A DNA stretch of 55,436 bases from Sphaerotilus sp. (GCF_013299175.1 NZ_JAAFKF010000011.1:1-55436); one strand, 5' to 3'; positions 28,055 to 38,257 are shown, counted from the first letter of the stretch. The notes: a model not told the origin generated them from the sequence alone. Numbers and translations: made by a program.

Positions 28055-31000
28055 TGCGCGGCTCCTGCGCCTGTGGCGGTGGAGTCGCTGTCGGGCTGCC
28101 GTGGCTGGACGGTGCCGCCACGCTGGCGGGCGCTGTCGGTGGCCTGGGCGGGTGCGGTGACGGACTTGCCGTCGAAGCGCAGCACCTGGCCACGCCGTTC
28201 GGTCTCGGCCGACTGGGTTTCACCGCGGGCGCGGCGGGCCTTGACCTGCTCCAGCACCCGGTTCGAGCAACTGCCCTCGACCACGTCGGCCCGGTGCAGC
28301 TCGCCGTTCTTCAGGTCGAGGAACAGGCTGCCCGCGTCGCCCGCGTTGCGGCTGGACGTGGTGGTCAGGCGGCTGCCGCGTGGCAGGGTCGTCTGGTCCA
28401 CCACCATCACCTGCGTGCGCGGCGCGAGTCCGCAGAGGCTGTACTTGCCCTCCACGTCGCTGATGAGGCTGGTGCCGTCGGTGAGGTACATCCGCACCCC
28501 CGGGATGCCGAGTTCTTCCCCGTCCTGCACATGGTTGTGGTTGCAATCGACGAACACCTTGCCGACCACGCAGGCGTCGGCCGCGAACACGCCGCCCGTG
28601 ACCCGCACGCGGAACTGGCTGACGTTGGAGCACAGCGCATCGGGCGTCGTGCCGCAGGTGGCGCCGGGAGTGCCGGTGGCCTGCGCGCTGTTGATGCCGG
28701 TGCCTTGCTGCGCACCGACACCGACGCGGACACGGTAGGTCAGCGTCGCCGTGCTGCCCCCGGCCAGCGTGCCGAGCGAGAAGCGCAGCGCCGGGCCGGG
28801 CTTGCCGACCGGATCGGCGATGCTGGCCCCGTTGACCTGTGCCGTGCCGTCGATGTAGCGGAAGCCGGCCGGCAGCGTGTCCACCACCTCCAGCACCGGC
28901 AGCAGCGCGCGCCCGCTGTCCGACCGCTTGACGACCACGGTGTAGCGCACCGAGTCGCCGAGTTCGGCCTGTGCCCGGTCGCCGGTCTTGATGACCAGCA
29001 GCGCGGGTGCGATGGACGAGTCGAGCGGGATGTGGTTGTTCACCACGTCCGGACCGGCGGCGGGGTCGAGCCGCAGCGACGTGTACCAGGGCGTCGGCTC
29101 GGTGCCGGTGGGCGCGGCGTTCTGCGCTTGCACCGTGCAGATGCCACCCACCGCGCCGTTGGTGCAGCCGATCGGCGGGGTCAGCGTGCCGGTGTCGGCC
29201 GGCAGGGTCTTGCTGACCACGTAGTCGCTCGTCGGGAGGATGCGCAACTGGTAAGCCGCTGCGCCGGGGCAGCCCGCCGGGACCGGGTTGTTCAGCAAGA
29301 AGCTGTAGGCCCCCGCCAACGTGCCAGCCGACGGCGTGAGCACGCTGTTGGCGCCGCCCACCAGGCAGCCCGCCGGCACCGCCACACCCGCCGCGTCCAG
29401 CAGCTCGACCCGGATGCCACCGACCGGAGCACGGGTGTCGGTGCCGTAGACGATGCCGCTCGGGTCCAGCGGCAGGCTCTGGTTGATGCGGGCCCGCTGG
29501 CCGGACGGCACGGTGAGATTGCGGATCACGCCGCTCGCCACCACGCCGGTGCCACTGGTGGCGGTCGGGTCATTGCCGCCGGCCGGGTCGTTCGAGATGG
29601 GCCGGCCGTAGTAGGCGCCACTGACCGGGTCGCGGAAACGCACCGAGAACCCGCTGCCCGGCACGAGGCCGTCCACGCGGTAGTCGCCCAGCGCGTCGGT
29701 GGTGGCGGTGCCGGCGAGGATGCCGCTGGCGTCCAGCACTTCGACGGCCATGCCCGCCACGCCCGCCTCGCCGCCCGCTTGCACGCGGTCGTGGTTGGTA
29801 TCGCGCCAGACGCGGCCCGAGACGGCGCCAGCCTGCTGGACGGGGGTGGGGTCGCTGCCCGTGTTGTTGGTGCTGGTGCCGCCCACGCCGGACTCGCCGC
29901 CGCCACTGATGCGGACGTTGTTGACCAGCGCCGTGCCGGCCGCGACCGAGCACAGCCCATTGGCATCCGGCGTGGCGCAGGCGCCGGCCGCGACGTTCAC
30001 GACCAGCGTGATCGGCGCCGCCGTGGCACCCGTGGCGACCACCGCGCTCGACGTGCAGGTGGCGGTGCTGGCGCCGACCACGGTCGTGCTGCAGTCCCAG
30101 CCGGTGCCGGTGGGCACGGCAGCGACCACCATGCCTGCAGGCAGCGTGTCCACCACCGTGTACGGCAGGCTGGTCGCGAAACCCCCGGTGTTGCGGGCAG
30201 TGATGGTGTAGGTGCCGGTGTGGCGCTCGGTGAAGATGGCCGGGCTGTGGGTCTTGCCGACCTGCAGATCCGGCTCGCCCAGCACGTTGACCGCCACCGT
30301 GGCCGTGTCGCAGGCCGCCGGGGTGGTGGCCGGGTTGGCACAGATCCGGTAGGTCAGCGTGTAGGCACCCGGCGCCGTGTTGGCGGGCACGGCGAGGCGG
30401 CCTTGCGCATCGACCGTGGCGCCCGTCAGGCCGCCCAGGTTGGTGAGCGTGACCGTGACCTGGGTGGAGACGACGGGCGATCCGCCGAGGGTGTCGTTGC
30501 CGAACAGGGGGATGCTGCCGCCCGTGGCCGGGACGGTGACGGGACCATCGTTGACGGCGTCGATCACCGGCAGCGTGGCCGTGGTGCTGTTGTTGCCACC
30601 GGAGCCGGTTCCGCCCTGGGTGTCGTTGGTGGCGCCGGTCAGTCCGGTGAGCGCAACCACGCCATTGGCGGGGGCCGTGGCAGTGATGGCGCAGACGATG
30701 GCGCTGCCCGCCGGCAGGTTCGCCACCGGCAGCGTGACCGCCACGCCGCCGACCGTGCAGACACCCACCACAGCGCCCGTGGCGGCACAGGTGGCCTGGG
30801 TCGCCGCGGTCGGGCCGTTGTTGGTGCAGGTCAGCGTGCCGGCGACGGAGCTGCCGGGGGAGACGGCACCGGGCAGGCCCGAGAAGGTCGGCACCATGTC
30901 CGCGCCCTGCACCGTGACGAGCACGTTCGCCTGGTCGCACACCGTCGGTGCGCCGACCGCGCAGAGCTGGTAGGTCAGCGTGTAGCTGCCCGGTGCGGCA

Positions 31001-34000
31001 CCCGCGGGAACGACGAGTTCGCCGGTCGCGGCGTCCACGGTCGCGCCGATCAGGCTGCTGGTGTCGATCAGCGTCGGCACCACCTGCGCCACACCGACGG
31101 CACTGCCGCCGAGCGTGTCGTTGCCATACAGCGGCACGCGTGCGCCGGTGCTCGGCACCGTGGCCGGGCCGTCATTGACGGCGTCGATCAGGGTGGCGGT
31201 GCTGCTGACGCTGTTGTTGCCGCCGGAGGTCAGGCCGCCGTTGCTGTCGTTGGTGGCACCCGTGGTGCCGGTGAAGACCACCGCGGTGGTGCTTTCACGG
31301 CCACCGCCCAGCGTGCCGGGTGCCGTGTAGTCGAAGGTGCAGGCGATGGCCGCACCGGCGGCGATGGTGCTGCCGCTGGCCGGCGCGCACTGGAGGTTGG
31401 TGACAGTGCCGACCGAGGCGCTCGGCTGGCACAGCGCGCCGGTCGCCGCCGCCACGCCGGTCGCATTGCGGCAGGTCAGCCCGAGTCCGGACACCTGCTG
31501 GCCCGGCCGCACCACCGTCGGCAGGCCGGAGAAGCCCGGGACCATGTCGGACGAGTTCACCGTGACGGTGAGCGTGGCGGTGTCGCAGGACGCGGTGTCC
31601 GGCGTCGGTGCGCAGACCTGGTAGACGACGGTGCAGGCACCGCTGGCCGGCATGTCGTAGGTGGCGGTGCCGGTCGGGGCCATGCTGGCGAAGGCACAGG
31701 TGCCGCCGGTGCGGGTGAAGGTGCTGCCGACCGGGTACTGGTCGTTGGTGGCCACGTTGGTGGTCTGGCTGGTCAGGCCGGCCGGGTGGACATCGGTGTC
31801 GTCAAGGGCGTCGATCAGCGTGGCCGAGACCAGCGTCAGGTTGTTGCCGTTGGCGCTGGTGCCGCCGTTGCTGTCGTTGGCCGCACCGGTCTGGCCGCGG
31901 AAGACCACGGCGGTGGTCGGCTCGTCGGCGCCGCCGCGGGTGCCGGGTGCCGTGTACGAGAAGGTGCAGGCGATGGGGGCGCCGGCGGCGAGGTCCGCGC
32001 CGGGCGTGGGGGTGCAGACGAGGTCGGCGACGGTGCCGACCGAGGCGCTAGGCACGCAGGTGGGTGACGTGGCAGGGGCGCCACCGGCGGCGTTGGTGCA
32101 GGTCAGCGCGAGTCCGGTGTACCGCTGGCCGGGGCCGACGACACGCGGCACGCCGCTGAACACCGGTGACAGGTCGGCTGCGCCGGCCGTGACGGTGAGG
32201 GTGGCGAAGTCGCAGGTGGTCGCCTCGGGAGCCGGGGCGCAGAGCTGGTAGGTGACGGTGCAGGTGCCGCTGGCCGGCACGTCGTAGGTCGCCACGCCGG
32301 TCGCGCCCACGCTGGCGTTGGCGCAGGTGCCGCCCGTGCCGGTGAAGGTGCTGCCGACCGGATACTGGTCGTTCGGGGCCAGCGGCGTGGTGCGGCCGGT
32401 GCTGCCGCCGGGCTGGCCGACGCTGTCGTCCACGGCGTCGATGACCGTGGCCGGCGACTGGACGACGTTGTTGGCCGCGTTGGTGTCGTTGGTGGCGCCG
32501 GTCGTGCCGGTGAAGACCACCGAGAGCGTCGGTTCGTCTGTGCCGCCCTGGACGCCGGGGGCCGTGTAGCTGAAGGTGCAGGCAATGGCCGCACTGGGGG
32601 CAACCGTTGCGCCCGCCGCCGGGCTGCACACGACGGCGGACACCGTGCCGGCGCTGGCCGTCGGTGCGCAGGTGGCGGCCGTGGCGGCACCCGTGGCGGA
32701 CACGTTGGTGCAGGTCAGGCCCAGACCGGTGAGAGCTTGGCCGGGGCGCAACGTGCTGGGCAGACCGCGGAAGGTGGCGGCCATGTCGGCGACGGTGGCC
32801 GTGACGGTGAGCGTGGCGGTGTCACAGGCGGTCGAGTTCGGCGCCGGGGCACAGACCTGGTAGGGCACGGTGCAGGTACCGCTGACCGGCACGTCGTAGG
32901 TGGCCAGACCGGTGTTGCCCACGCTGGCGTTGGCGCAGGTGCCGCCCGTGCGCAAGGTGAAGAGGCTGCCGACCGGGAACTGGTCGTTGGCGTCGAGCGC
33001 GAAGGTCTGGCCGGTCAGGCCACCAGCGCGGGTGGTGGCGTCGTCGAGCGCGTCGATGACGACAGCGGCGGCCGTGACGAGGTTGTTGCCGCCCGTGGTC
33101 ACGCCGCCGTTGAGGTCATTGGTGGCGCCGGTCGTGCCGGTGAAGGTGATGGCGGTGGTCGGCTCGTCGGTGCCACCCTGGACGCCAGGGGCCTGGTAGG
33201 AGAAGGTGCAGGTCTGCACGGCCCCGCTGGCGACATCCGCGCCGACCAGCGGCGTGCAGACGGTGTTGCTGACCGTGCCGGCGCTGGCCGTCGGCTGGCA
33301 GAGCGTGCCACGGGCGGTGGCTGCGCTCGCACCGCCGGCGACGTTGGTGCAGTTCAGCGTCAGGCCGGTGTAGAGCTGGCCGGGGTGGACGACGCCCGGC
33401 AGTGCGCCGAAGGTCGGCACCATGTCGGCGCCGGGGCCGACGACGATGGTGGCGGTGGCGGTGTCGCAGACGGCCGGCACGGGCGCCGGGTTGGCACAGA
33501 GCTGGTAGCCGAGGGTGTAGGTGCCGGGCAGCGTCGCGGCACTGGTGCTGAAGACGCGGCTGGTGATGTCGAAGGCCGAACCCGGCGTCGCGGGGCTGGT
33601 CACGGTCAGCGTCACGTTGCTGGGGCTGGCCGCCGTGGTGCCGTCGCTGGTGTCGTTGGCCAGCACGGACAGCGCAGCCGCCGTGCCATACGGCGTGGTG
33701 GTGGATTCATCCAGCGCGTCGAGCAGCGACACCGAGGCCGTGGTGGTGTTGTTGGCGGGGGCCGCGTCGTTGGTGGCGCCGGTGGTGCCGGTGAACAGCA
33801 CGGCAGTTTCGGGCGTGTCGCTGCCACCTGGGGTGCCGGGTGCGGCGTAGTTGAAGGTGCAGACCATGCCGGTGCCGGCGGCCACGGCGCTGCCGGTGGC
33901 GGGCGAGCAGTTCACGGCGCTGACCGTGCCGGCCGAGGCGGTCGGGGCGCAGGTGGCCGCCAGTGCGGCGGCGCCGCCGGGCGCGTTCGAACAGGTCAGG

Positions 34001-35256
34001 GTCAGGCCGGTGTAGCTGCCGCCCGGACTCAGGCGCACTGGCAGGTTGCCGAACAGCGGCACCATGTCCGCCGTCGTCGGCACCGTCACCGTGAGCGAGC
34101 CGGCGGCCGGGTTGTTGCCGGCAGTCTGGACGGCGCCGCCGTTGGTGTCGTTGAGCGCACCGGTGCCGCCGACCAGGTTCCAGAGGCCACCGGTGGGGGG
34201 CTTGAAGGTGACGCTGCAGGTGCGTGTGCCCTGGTTGGCGAGCAGGCCGGACAGGGTGCCGCAGCCCGTGCGAACCGCATCGGCGGGGAGCGCGCTGGTG
34301 ATGTCGCAGGACGGGTTGATGGCCTGGTCGGGTCCGTTGTTGGTGCAGGTGAGGGAGCAGGTGGTCGTGCTGCCGGCGGCCACCGTGCCGGGCGTGCAGG
34401 TGATCGGGCCGGGGACCATGTCGGCGTCCGGCACACCGCCAGCGATGCCGTACTGGCGGAACGGCTCGCGCACCGAACCAGGGCCCGCCGGCGACACTTC
34501 GAGACCGAAGGCAAAGTCGATGTTGCCGACCGTGCCGGTATAGATGGCCGTGGCGGCCACGTTCGGCGTGGTGTTCAGCAGCGAATAGAAGACGTAGTTG
34601 CCCACCCCGCCATAGCTGGGGTCGTCGCAGCCGACCACGCCGCCCACGGTACAGATCTTGGGGGAATAGGCCACACCGCCGGCAGTGAGCGCCACCGTCG
34701 GTTCGAGCTGCGGGCCGATGTCGAAGTTGGACGTGGGCGTGATGATCTCGAACCGCTCGCGGTAGCCGCCACTGGTGGCGCTCTGCATCCCGTCGGTGTC
34801 CAGGCTGGTGAAGTACACCGGGCCGGGCAGCGGGCTGTCGAGGGTGGTGTTCGGGGTGACGAAGCGCAGGCGGAAGGTCACCTGCGATTTGGCGCCGGGG
34901 GTCAGGTTGGTGCCAACCTTGCCGTCGATGTAGGACGTGCCGCCCGACGCCGCGCCCGTGGCGGCGGCGTAGACGGTGGCGCCGTTGGTGGTCGAGATGA
35001 CCTCCAGCAGGATGTCGCGGGGGTTGGCACCGGTCACGGCGTTGCTGAAGCGGGTGAGTCCGCCGACGGCCGTGCAGGGGACCGCACTGATGCAGCTCGC
35101 CACCGACCAGTTGAACGACGCGGCATGGGCTGCCGGTACCAGCGATCCACACAGCCATCCGCACAGCAGGAGCGCCCTGGCCGCCCCTCGGTGCAGGCGT
35201 GCCAGAAGGGCGAACAGGGTCAAGAGACAGCGAGCACCAGCGGTGTACGAGGACAT
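28051..35256 (-). CDS. giant DUF11/SdrD-like repeat surface protein
   Basis: A 2401-residue exported protein. It has a signal peptide (about residues 1-46, ending PAAHA|ASF) and a non-repeat N-terminal domain. About six modules of roughly 205-215 residues follow, from about 395 to 1660. Each begins ADMVPxFxGLP or a close form, has a CTF-YTAPG segment, then TGTTGATND and often an IDAxxD join. After them come two DUF11 domains (about 1660 and 2082) and two SdrD-like calcium-binding domains (RDTNHDRVQAG and DCNHNHVQDG). The tail is Q/T/A-rich. It is probably displayed on the surface; it has no LPXTG, PEP-CTERM or autotransporter barrel of its own. The start at 35256 was chosen for the signal peptide. 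Confidence 0.8.
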   Translation of the reverse strand: MSSYTAGARCLLTLFALLARLHRGAARALLLCGWLCGSLVPAAHAASFNWSVASCISAVPCTAVGGLTRFSNAVTGANPRDILLEVISTTNGATVYAAATGAASGGTSYIDGKVGTNLTPGAKSQVTFRLRFVTPNTTLDSPLPGPVYFTSLDTDGMQSATSGGYRERFEIITPTSNFDIGPQLEPTVALTAGGVAYSPKICTVGGVVGCDDPSYGGVGNYVFYSLLNTTPNVAATAIYTGTVGNIDFAFGLEVSPAGPGSVREPFRQYGIAGGVPDADMVPGPITCTPGTVAAGSTTTCSLTCTNNGPDQAINPSCDITSALPADAVRTGCGTLSGLLANQGTRTCSVTFKPPTGGLWNLVGGTGALNDTNGGAVQTAGNNPAAGSLTVTVPTTADMVPLFGNLPVRLSPGGSYTGLTLTCSNAPGGAAALAATCAPTASAGTVSAVNCSPATGSAVAAGTGMVCTFNYAAPGTPGGSDTPETAVLFTGTTGATNDAAPANNTTTASVSLLDALDESTTTPYGTAAALSVLANDTSDGTTAASPSNVTLTVTSPATPGSAFDITSRVFSTSAATLPGTYTLGYQLCANPAPVPAVCDTATATIVVGPGADMVPTFGALPGVVHPGQLYTGLTLNCTNVAGGASAATARGTLCQPTASAGTVSNTVCTPLVGADVASGAVQTCTFSYQAPGVQGGTDEPTTAITFTGTTGATNDLNGGVTTGGNNLVTAAAVVIDALDDATTRAGGLTGQTFALDANDQFPVGSLFTLRTGGTCANASVGNTGLATYDVPVSGTCTVPYQVCAPAPNSTACDTATLTVTATVADMAATFRGLPSTLRPGQALTGLGLTCTNVSATGAATAATCAPTASAGTVSAVVCSPAAGATVAPSAAIACTFSYTAPGVQGGTDEPTLSVVFTGTTGATNDTNAANNVVQSPATVIDAVDDSVGQPGGSTGRTTPLAPNDQYPVGSTFTGTGGTCANASVGATGVATYDVPASGTCTVTYQLCAPAPEATTCDFATLTVTAGAADLSPVFSGVPRVVGPGQRYTGLALTCTNAAGGAPATSPTCVPSASVGTVADLVCTPTPGADLAAGAPIACTFSYTAPGTRGGADEPTTAVVFRGQTGAANDSNGGTSANGNNLTLVSATLIDALDDTDVHPAGLTSQTTNVATNDQYPVGSTFTRTGGTCAFASMAPTGTATYDMPASGACTVVYQVCAPTPDTASCDTATLTVTVNSSDMVPGFSGLPTVVRPGQQVSGLGLTCRNATGVAAATGALCQPSASVGTVTNLQCAPASGSTIAAGAAIACTFDYTAPGTLGGGRESTTAVVFTGTTGATNDSNGGLTSGGNNSVSSTATLIDAVNDGPATVPSTGARVPLYGNDTLGGSAVGVAQVVPTLIDTSSLIGATVDAATGELVVPAGAAPGSYTLTYQLCAVGAPTVCDQANVLVTVQGADMVPTFSGLPGAVSPGSSVAGTLTCTNNGPTAATQATCAATGAVVGVCTVGGVAVTLPVANLPAGSAIVCAITATAPANGVVALTGLTGATNDTQGGTGSGGNNSTTATLPVIDAVNDGPVTVPATGGSIPLFGNDTLGGSPVVSTQVTVTLTNLGGLTGATVDAQGRLAVPANTAPGAYTLTYRICANPATTPAACDTATVAVNVLGEPDLQVGKTHSPAIFTERHTGTYTITARNTGGFATSLPYTVVDTLPAGMVVAAVPTGTGWDCSTTVVGASTATCTSSAVVATGATAAPITLVVNVAAGACATPDANGLCSVAAGTALVNNVRISGGGESGVGGTSTNNTGSDPTPVQQAGAVSGRVWRDTNHDRVQAGGEAGVAGMAVEVLDASGILAGTATTDALGDYRVDGLVPGSGFSVRFRDPVSGAYYGRPISNDPAGGNDPTATSGTGVVASGVIRNLTVPSGQRARINQSLPLDPSGIVYGTDTRAPVGGIRVELLDAAGVAVPAGCLVGGANSVLTPSAGTLAGAYSFLLNNPVPAGCPGAAAYQLRILPTSDYVVSKTLPADTGTLTPPIGCTNGAVGGICTVQAQNAAPTGTEPTPWYTSLRLDPAAGPDVVNNHIPLDSSIAPALLVIKTGDRAQAELGDSVRYTVVVKRSDSGRALLPVLEVVDTLPAGFRYIDGTAQVNGASIADPVGKPGPALRFSLGTLAGGSTATLTYRVRVGVGAQQGTGINSAQATGTPGATCGTTPDALCSNVSQFRVRVTGGVFAADACVVGKVFVDCNHNHVQDGEELGIPGVRMYLTDGTSLISDVEGKYSLCGLAPRTQVMVVDQTTLPRGSRLTTTSSRNAGDAGSLFLDLKNGELHRADVVEGSCSNRVLEQVKARRARGETQSAETERRGQVLRFDGKSVTAPAQATDSARQRGGTVQPRQPDSDSTATGAGAAQ

Positions 35257-35597
35257 ATCCAGCCTTGATTTTCTTGTTGGGCGAGCAGGTGTGCAGGCCG
35301 CTGAAATGGCCGTGACGGACTCATGGAGCGAGCCACCCGGAACGTTTTTCAGCGCCGCAAAGGCTAACCTGAGGCGGTACCACAACCTACCAACCCAATA
35401 ACTTTCGGTCAGATTTCGTCTAGTAAATCACGACGCAAAGTGGGCTTTTTGAAAGGTATCGTGACAATCATTTCATATTTACGACTTAAATGGCGCCCAT
35501 TTTGGTTGGATACCACCCTGAATCAGCAAAATCGAAACTTTGTCTTCTGACAGGCGCAATGACTGAGCCAGCCGCAGGGCGCACGTAGAATTTCCGC
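35257..35597. other. AT-rich intergenic region between two divergent genes
   Basis: This 341-bp gap separates the start of the giant protein gene (minus) from uvrD (plus). The part from about 35395 to 35545 is much richer in A and T than the rest of the window. It holds a palindrome, AAATGG-CGC-CCATTT (35488-35502). It very likely carries both promoters. No gene or RNA can be supported in it. Confidence 0.5.
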
Positions 35598-37973
35598 ATG
35601 CCAGACACCCTGCTCCCCCACGACCCCACCGCGCCGGTGTCGTCCCGCCTGCTCGCCAACCTCAACCCCGAACAGCTCGCCGCGGTCACGCTGCCGCCCG
35701 AGCCGGGACTCATCCTGGCGGGCGCCGGATCGGGCAAGACCCGCGTGCTGACGACCCGCATCGCGTGGCTGCTGCAGACGGGTCAGGTCTCGCCGGCCGG
35801 GCTGATGGCGGTGACGTTCACGAACAAGGCCGCCAAGGAGATGCTGACCCGGCTCGGCGCGATGCTGCCGTTCAACGTGCGCGGCATGTGGATCGGCACC
35901 TTCCACGGGCTGTGCAACCGCTTCCTGCGCGCCCACTGGAAACAGGCCGGCCTGCCGCAAAGCTTCCAGATCCTCGACACCGCCGACTCGCTCGGCGCCG
36001 TCAAGCGCATCCTCAAGGCGATGAAGCTCGACGAGGAACGCTTTGTCCCGAAGCAGGTGGCGTGGTTCATCGCCGGCGCCAAGGAAGAAGGCAAGCGCCC
36101 GAAGGACGTGGACGTTCACGACCCGCACAGCCAGAAGCTCGCCGAGATCTACCAGGCCTACGAAGACCAGTGCCAGCGCGAGGGCGTGGTGGACTTCGCC
36201 GAGCTGATGCTGCGCAGTTACGAGCTGATGCGCGACGATGCCGGCCTGCGCGAGCACTATCGGCGGCGTTTTCAGCACATCCTCGTCGATGAGTTCCAGG
36301 ACACGAACCGGCTGCAGTACGCCTGGCTGAAGATGTTCGCGGGCGATCCGGCGCAGGGGGACGTGCCGTGCGCGGTGTTCGCGGTGGGCGACGACGACCA
36401 GAGCATCTACGCCTTCCGCGGTGCGCGGGTCGGCAACATGGCGGACTTCGAGCGCGAGTACCGCGTCGCCAAGCTGATCAAGCTGGAGCGCAACTACCGC
36501 AGCTTCGGCAACATCCTCGACTCGGCCAACGCGCTGATCTCGCGCAACACCGGGCGGCTGGGCAAGAACCTGCGCACCGAGGCGGGGCCGGGCGAGCCGG
36601 TGCGGGTCTATGAAGCCACCAGTGACTTCGCCGAGGCGGCGTGGCTGCTGGAGGAGCTGCAGCAGTTGCACCGCGGCGGCATGAACCGCTCGGAATGCGC
36701 CCTGCTCTACCGCAGCAACGCGCAGTCGCGGGTGCTGGAGTCGGCGCTGTTCAACGCGGGCGTGCCGTACCGGGTGTATGGCGGGCTGCGATTTTTCGAG
36801 CGGGCCGAGGTGAAGCACGCGCTGGCCTACCTGCGGCTGATCGAGAACCCGAACGACGACACCAGCTTCCTGCGCGTCGTCAATTTCCCCGCCCGCGGCA
36901 TCGGCACGCGCTCGGTCGAGCAGTTGCAGGAAGTCGCCCGCAGCAGCGGACGCAGCCTCTACCAGGCGGTCAGCGGGTTGACCGGCGCGGCGGGCGTGAA
37001 GATCGCCGGGTTCAGCCGCCTGATCGACGGGCTGCGCGCGACCACCCAGGGCCACACGCTGCGGGTCATCATCGAGCAGGTGCTCGCCACGAGCGGGCTG
37101 GTGGACTTCTACCGCACCGAGAAGGAAGGCCAGGACCGCATCGAGAACCTGGAGGAACTCGTCAACGCGGCGGAAGCGTTCGTGACGATCGAGGGGTTTG
37201 GCAAGGACGCGGTGGCGCTGCCGGTGGACGAGATGGGGCAGACGGCGGCCGAGTTGCTGCCGGACGCGGAGACGGGCGAGATCCTGTCACCGCTGGCCGC
37301 CTTCCTGACCCACGCCGCGCTCGAAGCCGGCGACAACCAGGCGCAGGCCGGCCAGGACGCCGTGCAGATGATGACCGTCCACGCCGCCAAGGGGCTGGAG
37401 TTCGACGCGGTGTTCATCACCGGGCTGGAGGAAGGGCTGTTCCCGCACGAGAACGCCGCCACCGAAGCCGACGGGCTGGAGGAAGAGCGCCGCTTGATGT
37501 ACGTCGCCATCACCCGCGCCCGCCAGCGGCTCTACATCAGCCACAGCCAGACGCGGATGCTGCACGGCCAGACGCGCTACAACGTGAAAAGCCGCTTCCT
37601 GGACGAGCTGCCCGAGGAGGCGCTGAAGTGGCTCACGCCGAAGCGGCAGAGCTTCGGGTCCGGGTCGGGCAGCGGGTTCGGCAGTGGATTTGGCGGTGGC
37701 TACGGCAGCACACCCAAGCCCGCGTGGACCCCCGCCCCGGCGCCGCCACCGGCCTGGGCCGCGCCGGTGCCGGCCGCGATGGTGCGCAGCGCGGCCGACT
37801 CCGCCGGGCATGGCCTGCGGGTGAAGCAGGCGGTGTTCCACAACAAGTTCGGCGAGGGCGTGGTCCTGGCGCTCGAAGGCAAGGGGCCGGACGCCCGCGC
37901 CCAGGTCAGCTTCGGCCGCCACGGCACCAAGTGGCTGGCACTCAGCGTGGCGAAGCTGACGCCGATCGACTGA
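35598..37973 (+). CDS. uvrD: UvrD/Rep-type superfamily 1 DNA helicase
   Basis: A 791-residue 3'-5' helicase used in nucleotide excision and mismatch repair. Motifs in order: AGAGSGKTR (I), VTFTNKAAKEM (Ia), VDEFQDTN (II), VGDDDQSIYAFRGA (III), LERNYRS (IV), TVHAAKGLEFDAVFITGLEEGLFPH (V) and RRLMYVAITRAR (VI), so it should be active. A Gly/Ser/Phe-rich linker follows, then the C-terminal UvrD Tudor-like domain (KFGEGVVLALEGKG...VAKLTPID). It stands alone on its strand; the convergent lipoprotein gene ends 17 bp away. Confidence 0.93.
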   Translation: MPDTLLPHDPTAPVSSRLLANLNPEQLAAVTLPPEPGLILAGAGSGKTRVLTTRIAWLLQTGQVSPAGLMAVTFTNKAAKEMLTRLGAMLPFNVRGMWIGTFHGLCNRFLRAHWKQAGLPQSFQILDTADSLGAVKRILKAMKLDEERFVPKQVAWFIAGAKEEGKRPKDVDVHDPHSQKLAEIYQAYEDQCQREGVVDFAELMLRSYELMRDDAGLREHYRRRFQHILVDEFQDTNRLQYAWLKMFAGDPAQGDVPCAVFAVGDDDQSIYAFRGARVGNMADFEREYRVAKLIKLERNYRSFGNILDSANALISRNTGRLGKNLRTEAGPGEPVRVYEATSDFAEAAWLLEELQQLHRGGMNRSECALLYRSNAQSRVLESALFNAGVPYRVYGGLRFFERAEVKHALAYLRLIENPNDDTSFLRVVNFPARGIGTRSVEQLQEVARSSGRSLYQAVSGLTGAAGVKIAGFSRLIDGLRATTQGHTLRVIIEQVLATSGLVDFYRTEKEGQDRIENLEELVNAAEAFVTIEGFGKDAVALPVDEMGQTAAELLPDAETGEILSPLAAFLTHAALEAGDNQAQAGQDAVQMMTVHAAKGLEFDAVFITGLEEGLFPHENAATEADGLEEERRLMYVAITRARQRLYISHSQTRMLHGQTRYNVKSRFLDELPEEALKWLTPKRQSFGSGSGSGFGSGFGGGYGSTPKPAWTPAPAPPPAWAAPVPAAMVRSAADSAGHGLRVKQAVFHNKFGEGVVLALEGKGPDARAQVSFGRHGTKWLALSVAKLTPID

Positions 37974-37990
37974 GACCGGCACTGCGCTGC

Positions 37991-38248
37991 CTATTTGGCA
38001 GCGTCTTCGGCCGCGGGGGTCACGGCGTCGATGGTCTTCTCGATCACCTTGCCCGTGACCTTCACGCCGGTAGAGACGACAGCGCCGGCCACCGAGATCG
38101 CGGCACCGGCCGTGGCACCCGCGACAGCAACCACGCCACAGCCGCTCAAGCCCAGACTGACGACCACCGCCGCAACGCCCAGCACGGGACGGACGGTGGC
38201 ATGGCGCGGGAACGACACCGCACGGGAAACACGAGCAACAGCGGACAT
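37991..38248 (-). CDS. small lipoprotein (NF038104-like)
   Basis: An 85-residue protein with a signal peptide and lipobox LGLSG-C near residue 36, then a Gly/Ala/Val-rich repeat-like body (GVVAVAGATAGAAISVAGAVV, TGVKVTGKVIEKTIDAVTP). It resembles the small NF038104-type lipoproteins of proteobacteria; function is not known. The start at 38248 was chosen. The frame runs on to 38302 through a pentanucleotide repeat, which would give a non-signal start. Confidence 0.6.
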   Translation of the reverse strand: MSAVARVSRAVSFPRHATVRPVLGVAAVVVSLGLSGCGVVAVAGATAGAAISVAGAVVSTGVKVTGKVIEKTIDAVTPAAEDAAK

Positions 38249-38257
38249 GGTCGCCTT

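Noticed and set aside
24737-28738. Very long antisense open frame (1333 codons) opposite the barrel gene, and similar ones opposite tamB, pilY1 and the giant gene
   Set aside because: Shadow frames of high-GC codon use. They are rich in Arg, Gly and Ala, lack domains and signal peptides, and lie opposite clear genes.
35350-35445. c-di-GMP riboswitch-like strings (GCAAAGGCTAACC and GACGCAAAG) in the intergenic region
   Set aside because: The strings are about 75 bp apart, the stems and the GGTAGGTAGCGGGGTT-type half are missing, and they are on the uvrD strand. No fold can be supported.
37640-37720. Gly/Ser/Phe-rich run in the helicase as a separate repeat or insertion
   Set aside because: A flexible linker before the C-terminal Tudor-like domain is normal for UvrD/PcrA proteins.
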